Positions 1 through 7,669 of a DNA stretch of 25,031 nucleotides are shown in pieces (the first letter of the stretch is position 1; every line of letters starts with the position of its first letter). The position numbers and the translations under genes were made by a program. The notes under the pieces were generated by a model. That model was given only the letters and a program-made list of their open reading frames with translations, had not been told where the DNA came from and made no database searches. This DNA comes from Caldimicrobium sp964493015 (GTDB lineage: Bacteria > Desulfobacterota > Thermodesulfobacteria > Thermodesulfobacteriales > Thermodesulfobacteriaceae): the NCBI GenBank assembly GCA_964493015.1, contig CAZBLU010000020.1, forward strand, positions 1 to 25,031. The letters run 5' to 3'.

Positions 1-214
1 TTAAATTTTCTCTGATTTGTAAGTCTGCCTTATTAAGCTCTTCAACTGCATTGCTAAGCCTTTCAAGAGTGTGATTTAAACGAATGAAGTCATCTCTTTT
101 TACGGCTTCACCTAAGGTTTGCTCAATTTTTTCTAAAATCTTGATGAAGACTTTCCTCAGTGAGGGATCTAATTCATCTAAGGTCTTGACCAAATCTATA
201 GCTAATAGCCCCAT
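1..214 (-). CDS. Partial coiled-coil protein, 3' end beyond the window
   Basis: The reverse strand is open from an ATG at 214 to the left edge, giving 71 residues (beginning MGLLAIDLVKTLDEL) with no stop. An in-frame TAG at 250-248 limits upstream extension, and a weak GAG lies about 8 bases before the ATG. The segment is rich in Glu, Lys, Leu and Arg with heptad-like spacing of hydrophobic residues and looks like a helical coiled coil. Such N-termini occur in DUF3782-like proteins and in other small coiled-coil proteins, but I cannot assign a family from this part. A good sigma70-type promoter lies just upstream (245-272). Function unknown. Confidence 0.6.
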   Translation of the reverse strand, partial: MGLLAIDLVKTLDELDPSLRKVFIKILEKIEQTLGEAVKRDDFIRLNHTLERLSNAVEELNKADLQIRENL

Positions 215-244
215 TGCTATACTCTCTATAAATCCTTTTACTTC

Positions 245-272
245 AATCTAATTTCAAACCAAATTTTGTCAA
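245..272 (-). promoter_or_regulatory. Sigma70-type promoter for the partial gene at 1-214
   Basis: Read on the minus strand, a perfect -35 TTGACA (272-267) is followed after 16 bases by TAGATT (250-245), a 4/6 match to the -10 consensus. Predicted transcription start is near 238, leaving an untranslated leader of about 24 bases before the ATG at 214. Confidence 0.5.
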
Positions 273-313
273 GGTTAACTCATTAATCTTTTGGAAACAA
301 GATAATTAAACCC

Positions 314-342
314 TTGGCAATACTAAACCATTAAGTTATATT
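314..342 (+). promoter_or_regulatory. Sigma70-type promoter for the UPF0114 gene
   Basis: TTGGCA (314-319), a 17-base spacer and TATATT (337-342) precede the gene starting at 374. The predicted start is near 349, giving a leader of about 25 bases that contains GAGAG 8-9 bases before the ATG. Confidence 0.5.
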
Positions 343-373
343 TAGAAAGAACATAACGCTGAGAGTTTACGGC

Positions 374-841
374 ATGAATCTTCGTTCCTTAATAGAGAAA
401 AGTAGAAAAATAGCTATTATCCCTGTGATTTCACTCATAATATCTGCCCTTTTTCTGACTCTCTATGGTGCCTACCTTACTGGAGAAACAATTTTCAAGG
501 TTTTTACAGACCCCTCTTCTCAAGACACCACCCTTCTCTCTACCAAGTTCATTGCTCTCATGGACTTCTATCTCCTTGCCGTAATACTCTATATATTTGC
601 CATTGGTCTATATGAACTCTTTATTGGGAAGTTGGACCTTCCAGAGTGGCTTGCCGTAGAAAGTATTGATCAATTAAAGGCCAAACTTGCCAGTGTAATA
701 ATCCTCATCCTTGCTGTTACCTTTACCAAAAAGATAGTGCTATGGGAGACCCCCTTAGAGTCCCTTTTCTTTGCCTTGGCTATTTCTGCGGTGATGTTAG
801 CACTAATTTTCTATTACAAGGTTAAGGAACCTCATCAGTAG
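374..841 (+). CDS. UPF0114 (YqhA family) inner-membrane protein
   Basis: A 155-residue protein with four predicted membrane helices (about residues 13-35, 60-83, 104-122 and 130-148). The layout, with MNLRSLIEKSRKIAIIPVIS at the N-terminus, a glycine- and tyrosine-containing stretch YIFAIGLYELFIG after helix 2, and DLPEWLAVESIDQLKAKL before helix 3, matches UPF0114/YqhA proteins of about 150-170 residues. The biochemical function of that family is not established. The start is supported by GAGAG upstream and by the promoter at 314-342. Its 3' end overlaps the convergent glutamate synthase gene by 7 bases, with no terminator between them. Confidence 0.8.
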   Translation: MNLRSLIEKSRKIAIIPVISLIISALFLTLYGAYLTGETIFKVFTDPSSQDTTLLSTKFIALMDFYLLAVILYIFAIGLYELFIGKLDLPEWLAVESIDQLKAKLASVIILILAVTFTKKIVLWETPLESLFFALAISAVMLALIFYYKVKEPHQ

Positions 842-1578
842 GCGTATAACTTTCCATAGGGTCTGTGAGTATATGGGATAATCTTTACAAAGTCCTCCTT
901 TAGTATCTCTGAGATGTCAAGACCAAAGTCTTCACAATACTCCTTTAAGTGCCTCTCTAAAAGTTTTTCATCTTCACTCTCAAGGGCATAGGGTTTTAAG
1001 CCAAGGCCAAGCTGGCTTGCTTTGACCTTGCCCCTTACATAGATTACGCCACCATGCATTCCAGTCCCCAGAAACAGCCCTGCAATAGGTCGTTCCGGAT
1101 AAATGGTATTCATACCCAACAAGATGATAATCCCGCCAGCCATATATTCTCCAAGGAAATCTCCAGCCTTACCTCCTATAACAATAACTGGCACCTTTTC
1201 CATATAGGCCTTCATATGAATCCCAACCCTATAACCTACATCACCAAAAACATGGATTTTTCCACCTCTCATGGCATAACCAACCACATCTCCAGCCATG
1301 CCATGGACAATGATTTTTCCCTCGTCCATAGTATTCCCAGCCCCATCTTGGACATTTCCAAAGACTCTAAGGATAGGCCCTCTCATGAAGGCTCCAAGGT
1401 CAAGGCCTGGGGTTCCATAGATTTGAGCAGTTATTTCCGCAGAAACTCCAGCAAATAGATAACGGTGGCCGTTAACCCCTCTGAGGATAAATTCTTTTTC
1501 TCCCTTATTGATATGCTCTCGCAATATTTTATTTACCTGCGAATAATGAAAGGGGGATACTTCCAATTCTAAGGGCAT
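835..1578 (-). CDS. Glutamate synthase GXGXG (alpha) subunit, archaeal-type split GltB
   Basis: A 247-residue protein corresponding to the C-terminal GXGXG beta-helix domain of GltB. Successive glycine turns are visible, e.g. GNVQDGAGNTMDEGKI, GMAGDVVGYAMRGGKI, GDVGYRVGIHMK and GGKAGDFLGEYMAGG (about residues 70-155). In full-length GltB this domain is structural; here it is a separate subunit (GltB3/GlxC-like, sometimes misnamed tributyrin esterase). The ATG at 1578 has a strong GGAGG 7 bases upstream and gives an N-terminus (HYSQVNKILREHINKGEKEF) that fits family starts, so the start is reliable. It therefore overlaps the preceding glutaminase gene by 50 bases, which suggests translational coupling. 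It is the last gene of a minus-strand run nadE - amidotransferase - GltB2 - GltB1 - GltB3. No gltD-like gene is present. Confidence 0.88.
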   Translation of the reverse strand: MPLELEVSPFHYSQVNKILREHINKGEKEFILRGVNGHRYLFAGVSAEITAQIYGTPGLDLGAFMRGPILRVFGNVQDGAGNTMDEGKIIVHGMAGDVVGYAMRGGKIHVFGDVGYRVGIHMKAYMEKVPVIVIGGKAGDFLGEYMAGGIIILLGMNTIYPERPIAGLFLGTGMHGGVIYVRGKVKASQLGLGLKPYALESEDEKLLERHLKEYCEDFGLDISEILKEDFVKIIPYTHRPYGKLYAY

Positions 1579-2728
1579 CCTCTCTCTCCTCCTTTGGTCT
1601 AACCTTGAGGAAACTTTTCTGGTTTGGTATGGCTCCCTCCTCCATTTCCACTATAACAGGCTCTCCAGCCTTAGGAGCCCAGACCCTTTCTGGATCTGGA
1701 CATATGGTTCTTATAGCTGCCTCCTCTGAAGCCATGAAATAGAGATCACCTTTTGAAGCAGCCACAAGTGGTCTAAGCTTAACCCTATCATTCAGGCCCA
1801 CTAAACCTCCATTATAGGCAAATAGAATGGCAAAAGGGCCATTTAAAACTGCTCCTCCATAGAGCATTCTCAGAGCTTTATAAAGCTCCCTTTCTTCTTC
1901 CTCCATCTCATCAATCTCTATCCAGAAGGGTGGGGCCATAGCCTTGCAGGCAAGCTCAAGGGGAAGACCATGTCTCCGAATAAGCAAATCAAGGAGATAG
2001 GCCACTACCTCTGTATCCGTTAAGAGGGTGCACTTATAACCAAAGAGCTCAAGATACCTTTTATTGGTACCATAACTGGAAATCTCCCCATTATGCACAA
2101 TGGACCAGTCTAAGAGGGTAAAAGGATGGGCTCCACCCCACCAACCTGGTGTATTGGTGGGAAATCTATTATGGGCAGTCCAAATAAAGGCCCTATACTC
2201 ATCTATACGGAAAAATTCAGCCATCTCGTCTGGAAATCCCACACCTTTAAAGACACCCATGTTCTTTCCTGACGAGATCACATAGGCACCCTCAATCTTT
2301 TCATTGATTTCCATAACCAACTGGACCATGTAATTATCTTCTTCAGATATATGACAAATCTCAGAGGGCTCTTCACTTAACTTTGGCTTAACAAAATACC
2401 TCTTGAAAAGGGGGGGATTTTTAATGGTCCTAACTTTACGAGTGGGAATAGGCTCTTGAAAATTCAAAAAAGTCCTTTTTTGCAAAAGTTCCTCCACATC
2501 TTCTAAGGCCTTTTTGGTTTGAGCCATCACATGGAGGGCATAATAATCCTTAAACTCAGGATAGATACCATAGGCGGCAAAACCAGCTCCTAATCCATTC
2601 CCACGCTCATACTGACAACATATAGCCTTGATAATCATCTCACCAGGAAGCAATTCCCCCTTGCGATGAATTATTCCTGCAATGCCACAACCTGAAATCT
2701 CCTTTGCTCTAAGGGCTATATTCCACAT
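1529..2728 (-). CDS. Glutamate synthase glutaminase subunit (class-II amidotransferase)
   Basis: A 399-residue Ntn-type glutamine amidotransferase equivalent to the N-terminal domain of GltB; it releases ammonia from glutamine for the synthase subunit. Seen: CGIAGIIH at residues 14-21, the HNRFPTNTPGWWGGAHPF substrate-site block, HNGEISSYGTNKRYLELFGY, and TDTEVVAYLLDLL. In this family the nucleophile is an N-terminal cysteine. Here the cysteine is residue 14, preceded by 13 residues (MWNIALRAKEISG), and no start codon lies directly before it, so leader removal must be assumed. The ATG at 2728 has GGGGAG 9 bases upstream. It starts 6 bases after the stop of the FMN subunit gene and overlaps the GXGXG subunit gene by 50 bases. 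Confidence 0.88.
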   Translation of the reverse strand: MWNIALRAKEISGCGIAGIIHRKGELLPGEMIIKAICCQYERGNGLGAGFAAYGIYPEFKDYYALHVMAQTKKALEDVEELLQKRTFLNFQEPIPTRKVRTIKNPPLFKRYFVKPKLSEEPSEICHISEEDNYMVQLVMEINEKIEGAYVISSGKNMGVFKGVGFPDEMAEFFRIDEYRAFIWTAHNRFPTNTPGWWGGAHPFTLLDWSIVHNGEISSYGTNKRYLELFGYKCTLLTDTEVVAYLLDLLIRRHGLPLELACKAMAPPFWIEIDEMEEEERELYKALRMLYGGAVLNGPFAILFAYNGGLVGLNDRVKLRPLVAASKGDLYFMASEEAAIRTICPDPERVWAPKAGEPVIVEMEEGAIPNQKSFLKVRPKEEREDALRIGSIPLSLFAGK

Positions 2729-2734
2729 AGGACT

Positions 2735-4258
2735 TTACTCCCCTGCATGTTTTACTTCAAGAATTTCCATTTCTTCCTTTGTTAAGCCTACAGCTCTGAG
2801 TTTATCTCTATTACCCTTTAAGCTCTCAATAGAGTTTATACCCATAGCCCCAAGCATCTCTTTAATCTCATGGGCCCAACCTTTAACCAGGTTGTAAATC
2901 TTTTCATAGGCCACTTCAGGAGGAAGCCTTTTCATAAGCTCAGGGTTGTTAGTGGCAATTCCCCATGGGCACTTTCCTGTGTAACACCTCTGACACATGG
3001 TGCAACCCACAGCAATGAGAGCCGCTGTGCCTATGTAGACAGCATCAGCCCCAAGGGCAATAGCCTTCACCACATCGGCACTACAGCGAATGCCCCCTGA
3101 GGCAATGATACTGGTTCTATGCCGAATTCCCTCTGCTCTCAAACGCTTATCTACAGCCGATATAGCGAGCTCAATTGGGATTCCTATGTAATCTCTAAAC
3201 ATGGTAGGGGCAGCCCCTGTTCCACCTCTCAACCCATCAATTACCACCGCATCAGCTCCAGCCCTAACAATCCCTGAGGCAATGGCAGCCACATTGTGCA
3301 CCGCAGCAATTTTCACAAAGACAAGCTTTTTATATTCTGTTGCCTCCTTTAGGGCAAAGATAAGCCCCCGCAAGTCTTCAATAGAATAAATATCATGATG
3401 TGGAGCTGGAGATAGGGCATCAGATCCCACAGGTATCATCCTTGTTTTAGAGATCTCTTCTGTTACCTTTTCTCCAGGTAGGTGTCCTCCAATTCCTGGT
3501 TTTGCACCCTGCCCAATCTTAATTTCAATAGCTACCCCTGCATTGAGATAGTCCACATGCAGACCAAAACGCCCTGAGGCACACTGCACAATAGTATTGG
3601 AGCCGTATTCATATAAAGAGGCGTGTAGCCCCCCTTCACCTGTGTTGTAAAGAGTGCCTAAATCCCGTGCTGCTCGAGCAAGCCCCTGATGAACATGGAG
3701 ACTTATGGCTCCATAGCTCATGGCAGCAAACATAATGGGCACTTCCAGTTGAATATTGGGTGGGAGCTTCTTTTTTAGCCTAAACTTTCCATTAACCTCT
3801 TCAATCTCTAAGGACTCTGGCTTGGGACCAATAAAAGTCCTAAGCTCCATGGGCTCTCTTAAAGGGTCAATAGGGGGATTAGTCACCTGGCAGGCATCAA
3901 GCACCAGGTGATCAAAATAATTCTTAAAAGGAAGGGCACAACCCGTTGAAGTTAAAAGCACTCCACCCTGATCTGCCTGCTTATATATGTTTTTAATAAA
4001 CCAAGGGGTCCACAGGGCATGTTCTCTAAATTGGGCAGGATGTCTCTTAATGATAATGGCATTAGTAGGGCACATGGCTTCACAGCGATGGCACCCCACA
4101 CATTTGGTATGATCCTCTTTCAAGGTCTTTTTCTTTTCATCCCAAAGGTGCGCTCCATAAGTGCATTCCTTTATACAGCGTTTACATTTAATACACTTCT
4201 CCCAGAGCCTCTCAATATAAAAGTCTGGATAAAAACTGGCAAACTGAGGAGTAGCCAT
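2735..4258 (-). CDS. Glutamate synthase FMN subunit with N-terminal 2[4Fe-4S] ferredoxin domain
   Basis: A 507-residue archaeal-type GltB2. An N-terminal ferredoxin-like domain carries C22-x2-C25-x2-C28-x3-C32 and C53-x2-C56-x2-C59-x3-C63-P. The rest is the FMN-binding TIM barrel that makes two glutamates from 2-oxoglutarate and glutamine-derived ammonia. Visible barrel signatures are AMSYGAISLHVHQGLARAA, NTGEGGLH, GQGAKPGIGGHLPG, KIAAVHNVAAIASGI, DGLRGGTGAAP, IASGGIRCSADVVKAIALGA, and the C-terminal 3Fe-4S ligand block CTMCQRCYTGKCPWG. The ATG at 4258 has AAGGAGG 11 bases upstream. Without a GltD partner in the window, electrons probably enter through the ferredoxin domain, or a GltD is encoded elsewhere. 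Cytoplasmic; first of the three glutamate synthase genes. Confidence 0.92.
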   Translation of the reverse strand: MATPQFASFYPDFYIERLWEKCIKCKRCIKECTYGAHLWDEKKKTLKEDHTKCVGCHRCEAMCPTNAIIIKRHPAQFREHALWTPWFIKNIYKQADQGGVLLTSTGCALPFKNYFDHLVLDACQVTNPPIDPLREPMELRTFIGPKPESLEIEEVNGKFRLKKKLPPNIQLEVPIMFAAMSYGAISLHVHQGLARAARDLGTLYNTGEGGLHASLYEYGSNTIVQCASGRFGLHVDYLNAGVAIEIKIGQGAKPGIGGHLPGEKVTEEISKTRMIPVGSDALSPAPHHDIYSIEDLRGLIFALKEATEYKKLVFVKIAAVHNVAAIASGIVRAGADAVVIDGLRGGTGAAPTMFRDYIGIPIELAISAVDKRLRAEGIRHRTSIIASGGIRCSADVVKAIALGADAVYIGTAALIAVGCTMCQRCYTGKCPWGIATNNPELMKRLPPEVAYEKIYNLVKGWAHEIKEMLGAMGINSIESLKGNRDKLRAVGLTKEEMEILEVKHAGE

Positions 4259-4304
4259 CTCTATCTATGCCTCCTTCTCTTCCCACAATGATTTGGTAAT
4301 TATA

Positions 4305-5021
4305 CTACCCTTTGTAAAAATTACGAGACTTTTCTATATCTAAAAACCTCCTTACAAAAGTTCGGGCAAGTTCCCTAAGAAGCCTCAATTCTTCCTCTGT
4401 AATCCTAAGCAAGTCTTCAGGCTCAAGGCCTTCCGTTTTCAGCTCTTCAGCATATTCTAAGCTCCAAAGCTTAGCAAGCTCTAAGTCTACCTCTAAATGA
4501 AACTGAAGCCCAAGGGCCTTACCATAAATAAAACCCTGGTTTTCATACCTCTCTGATTTAAATAATCTAAGGGCACCTTTGGGGAGATCAAAGGTATCTC
4601 CATGCCACTGAAAGACCTTTAATTCCTTGGGGAAACCAGAAAAATAGGGGTGTTCCTCTATCCTTTCTACCTGCATCCAGCCTATTTCCTTCCCCATCTC
4701 TCCTGGATAGACCCTTGCCCCAAGCACCTTGGCAAGCATCTGGGCCCCAAGACATATCCCTAAAAGGGGAATTTCCCTTTTTAAGGCCTCCTCTATGAGC
4801 TTAAACTCATAAGCCAGGAAATCGTATTTATCCTCCTCATAGGCCCCCATATAACCCCCAAGAACAAAAAGGGCCTGATAATCCTCAAGGGGTTCTTTGA
4901 GTCTTTCTCCCTTTGGGGTATCTAAATATCTATAGCTAAAACCCAGTTCTTGAAGGATGGCTTCAAAAAGGCCTAAATGCTCAATTTCCACATGCCTAAT
5001 GGCAAGGACTTTGTAACCCAT
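4305..5021 (-). CDS. Class-I glutamine amidotransferase (GMP synthase-like, stand-alone)
   Basis: A 238-residue protein with the complete class-I (GATase1) triad: nucleophile C90 in LGICLGAQML, and H175 and E177 in GLQFHLEVD. An oxyanion-like VLGGYMGAYEED lies at about residues 53-64. It matches free-standing GMP-synthase-like amidotransferases (YfeJ type); the synthetase partner and substrate are unknown for most of this group. The ATG at 5021 has GGGAG about 7 bases upstream and begins 10 bases after the nadE stop. It is followed after 46 bases by the glutamate synthase genes, so it sits in a run of glutamine-using enzymes. A gamma-glutamyl hydrolase role is an alternative. Confidence 0.82.
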   Translation of the reverse strand: MGYKVLAIRHVEIEHLGLFEAILQELGFSYRYLDTPKGERLKEPLEDYQALFVLGGYMGAYEEDKYDFLAYEFKLIEEALKREIPLLGICLGAQMLAKVLGARVYPGEMGKEIGWMQVERIEEHPYFSGFPKELKVFQWHGDTFDLPKGALRLFKSERYENQGFIYGKALGLQFHLEVDLELAKLWSLEYAEELKTEGLEPEDLLRITEEELRLLRELARTFVRRFLDIEKSRNFYKG

Positions 5022-5031
5022 TTTGGACTCC

Positions 5032-6747
5032 CTATCTATAAAAATAAAAACCTGAGGTTATGGGCAAATGATAGTCCCTCCCCAAGGCTCTACCTGTGAT
5101 CTTAGGACCAACTGGAGCCTGTCTCCTTTTATATTCAGAAACCTTGATCATCCATAACACCTTTTTTATAACCCCCTCATCAAGACCTCGGGCCACCATT
5201 TCCTCTAAAGTTAAGCCCTCCTCTAAGTGAAGTCTTAGGATTTCATCCAAAACTTCATAAGGGGGTAAGGTCTCCTGATCGGTTTGACCAGGTCTTAGTT
5301 CTGCAGAGGGAGGCTTGGTGAATATTCTCTCTGGAATGACTGGTTTTAGGGAATTCCTGTAGCGGGCAAGCCTGTAAACCCAGGTCTTATAAATATCTTT
5401 TAGAGGGGCAAAGCCCCCAGCAATGTCCCCATAAATAGTGCCATATCCTGTTGCCGCTTCACTCTTATTAGAGGTAGAAAGCACAAGATAGCCTTCCCTA
5501 TTTGAGAGATAAAAGAGAAGATTTGCCCTAATCCTTGCCTGCAAATTTTCCTCTGCCACCGTAAAATCCTCATAACTAAGCCTTTGAGATAGCTCCACTC
5601 TAAAAGACCTAAAGATTTCGGTAATAGGTATCTCAAGGAGCTCAATCCCAAGGTTTTGGGCAAGGACTTTGGCATCCTCCTTAGACTCAAAAGAGGTAAA
5701 CTCACTGGGCATGAAAAGGGCTTTTACTCTCTCCTGGCCTAAGGAATCTACAGCAAGCACAAGGGTTAGGGCAGAATCAATACCTCCTGAGAGCCCAAGT
5801 ATAACCCCTTTAAAACCATTTTTCTCCACATAATCCTTAAGGGCAAGCTTGAGAGCAGAGTAAATTTCTGCCTCTTCTGAAGGGGAATCCTCAATTCTAC
5901 TTTCTGCCTGGGCAAGCGCTCTCTCTGCGGAAATAATAATAGGCTTAACCTCAAGGTCAACCCTTTCCTCCTTTAACCTTGGTTCAAGGAGCCTTACATT
6001 TTCAACCTCTGCTGTATCAAGACTCACGATAAGAAGATCCTCTTCAAAGGCCTTAGCCCGTGCCACGATCCTCCCCCTGGGAGAGATCACCATAGACCTT
6101 CCATCAAAGACAAGGTCATCTTGTCCACCAACAAGGTTTACATAAACCACATAGGCCTGATTATCTTCTGCCCTGGCTCTAAGAAAGTTTTCTTTGAAAG
6201 AAAATTTCCCATAGGCATAGGGAGAGGCATTTATACTAATTAGGATTTGAGCACCAAGAAGGCTATAGACCCTCTCAAGTCCTGTGGGAAACCAGATGTC
6301 TTCACAAATGGAGACCCCAATTTTTATACCTTCAAGGCTAAAGAGTAAAAAATCACTCCCCTCAGCAAAATAGCGCTTTTCTTCAAAGACCCCATACTGA
6401 GGAAGAAACCTTTTATGATAAATAGCCAAAAGTTCTCCTCTGTAAAAAAGTAAGGCACTATTGTAGACCTTTCCCTCCTCATAACTTGGTGCACCAACAA
6501 GAAAAGGCACCTTAAATTGAGAAGAGGCCTCAGTTAACCTCTGGATATAGTCCCTTACAGCCTTTAGAAAATCTCTTCTTAAAAGAAGATCCTCAAGGGG
6601 ATAACCAGTTAGGGCAAGCTCGGGAAAAACCACAATATGGGCTTTATCCTCTGTCTTTTCCAAAATCTTTAAAATTTTAGATAAATTTCCCTCAATGTCT
6701 CCTACCGTGGGATTTATTTGTGCCAGGGCTATGTTTAAATATTTCAT
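5032..6747 (-). CDS. nadE: Glutamine-dependent NAD+ synthetase
   Basis: A 571-residue two-domain enzyme that amidates nicotinic acid adenine dinucleotide to NAD+ using glutamine. The N-terminal nitrilase-fold glutaminase shows the triad E43 (VFPELALTGYP), K112 (IYHKRFLPQYG) and C148 (VSICEDIWFP). The C-terminal ATP-pyrophosphatase domain has LGLSGGIDSALTLVLA (about residue 305) and STSNKSEAATGYGTIYGD, ending near GRALGRDYHLPITSGFYFYR. I place the start at the ATG at 6747 because family members begin at this point (MKYLNIALAQINPTVGDIEG). A longer TTG-started form (6774) would add nine residues with no ribosome site. AGGA sits directly before the ATG. First gene of the likely operon with the amidotransferase and glutamate synthase genes. 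Confidence 0.93.
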   Translation of the reverse strand: MKYLNIALAQINPTVGDIEGNLSKILKILEKTEDKAHIVVFPELALTGYPLEDLLLRRDFLKAVRDYIQRLTEASSQFKVPFLVGAPSYEEGKVYNSALLFYRGELLAIYHKRFLPQYGVFEEKRYFAEGSDFLLFSLEGIKIGVSICEDIWFPTGLERVYSLLGAQILISINASPYAYGKFSFKENFLRARAEDNQAYVVYVNLVGGQDDLVFDGRSMVISPRGRIVARAKAFEEDLLIVSLDTAEVENVRLLEPRLKEERVDLEVKPIIISAERALAQAESRIEDSPSEEAEIYSALKLALKDYVEKNGFKGVILGLSGGIDSALTLVLAVDSLGQERVKALFMPSEFTSFESKEDAKVLAQNLGIELLEIPITEIFRSFRVELSQRLSYEDFTVAEENLQARIRANLLFYLSNREGYLVLSTSNKSEAATGYGTIYGDIAGGFAPLKDIYKTWVYRLARYRNSLKPVIPERIFTKPPSAELRPGQTDQETLPPYEVLDEILRLHLEEGLTLEEMVARGLDEGVIKKVLWMIKVSEYKRRQAPVGPKITGRALGRDYHLPITSGFYFYR

Positions 6748-6786
6748 TCCTAAATTGACTTCAAAAAATAACAACGTTAATTTGTA

Positions 6787-6815
6787 AGTTTATCAGATAT
6801 TAAGCTTAATGACAA
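6787..6815 (-). promoter_or_regulatory. Sigma70-type promoter for the nadE-glutamate synthase operon
   Basis: On the minus strand TTGTCA (6815-6810) is separated by 17 bases from TAAACT (6792-6787). Predicted start is near 6780, about 33 bases before the nadE ATG. I saw no TGT-N10-ACA site or -24/-12 element here, so this operon does not look sigma54-controlled. Confidence 0.4.
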
Positions 6816-6862
6816 TGGCCCCTTTTAGAAAATTTTAGCAAAATTGTGAATTTGACTTATTT

Positions 6863-7588
6863 TTATAGTTCATATTGGGACATCACCCAGTCTAAAACAT
6901 TTTTAGCCTCTGGAAATTGAGATATTACACGATTTATGGCCAAGGAAAGGTCCTTTTCTACATCGGTGGATATTTTGCCATGCCCTGGTAAAACAATCTC
7001 AACTTTAAAAGTTTTCAATCTCCTCAATGAGTTAAAATACTCAGCTAAACTGCCTGATTTACTGATGTTAGAAATAGTTCCCAGAGCAAAGAAGGTATCT
7101 CCAGAGAAAAGTATCTTTTTCTTTGGTTCATAAAGACAAATAGAGCCAGAAGTATGGCCTGGCGTATGAATTACCTTTAGCGTATATGTTCCTAAATCAA
7201 TGATGTCAGTATTATTAAGCCACAGATGCACCTTATAGCCACTAACGGGTGTATCGTTGGCACGACACATCGTTACCTCATCGTCACCAAATATCATCTT
7301 CACGGCACTTAATCGGTGAGCACCTATGAGGACCCTACTATACGACTGAAAATATATATTCCCACCAAAGTGGTCAAAGTGTTCATGAGTATTTATTATA
7401 AGATCTATTTCCGAGGGAGCTACTCCTATTTCCATAAGATATTTTTCTAATTGCGGAAAGTCGCTAATAGTGCCTGTGTCCACTAAAAGTGTCTTTTCAG
7501 CTGTTATAAGATAGCAGTGTGAAGAGTTAGGACCTGGCTTGATTTGATACACATTCTCTAATAATTTTATCCATCCAGCTTTTCCCAT
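6863..7588 (-). CDS. Metallo-beta-lactamase-fold hydrolase
   Basis: A 241-residue MBL-fold protein with all metal ligands: H68, H70, D72, H73 (THEHFDH), H145 (HTPGHTSG), D164 (SGDTFF) and H203 (PGHG). It has no signal peptide and is probably a cytoplasmic binuclear zinc hydrolase. Motif order and length fit the glyoxalase II-like/lactonase-like branch, but the substrate cannot be read from sequence. The ATG at 7588 has GGGGGT about 8 bases upstream. A strong hairpin (7609-7646) ends about 20 bases before this start. No functional link to the glutamine genes around it is evident. Confidence 0.8.
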   Translation of the reverse strand: MGKAGWIKLLENVYQIKPGPNSSHCYLITAEKTLLVDTGTISDFPQLEKYLMEIGVAPSEIDLIINTHEHFDHFGGNIYFQSYSRVLIGAHRLSAVKMIFGDDEVTMCRANDTPVSGYKVHLWLNNTDIIDLGTYTLKVIHTPGHTSGSICLYEPKKKILFSGDTFFALGTISNISKSGSLAEYFNSLRRLKTFKVEIVLPGHGKISTDVEKDLSLAINRVISQFPEAKNVLDWVMSQYEL

Positions 7589-7608
7589 ATCTTTACCCCC
7601 AGGATTGA

Positions 7609-7646
7609 AAGGTTTGGAGGCCAGAGATTTCTGGTCTCCAAACCTT
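7609..7646 (-). terminator. Strong hairpin between the barrel gene and the MBL gene; possible terminator
   Basis: The arms AAGGTTTGGAG (7609-7619) and CTCCAAACCTT (7636-7646) pair perfectly over 11 bases. They extend inward through a G/T wobble and CCAGA/TCTGG to a 4-base loop, giving a stem of about 17 bp. It lies 23 bases downstream of the barrel stop codon and 20 bases upstream of the MBL start. The following minus-strand sequence (TCAATCC) lacks a U-run, so termination may be weak. It could instead protect or process the upstream mRNA, or act in the MBL leader. Confidence 0.5.
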
Positions 7647-7669
7647 AGGTCTACATATTTTAAAGAGTG

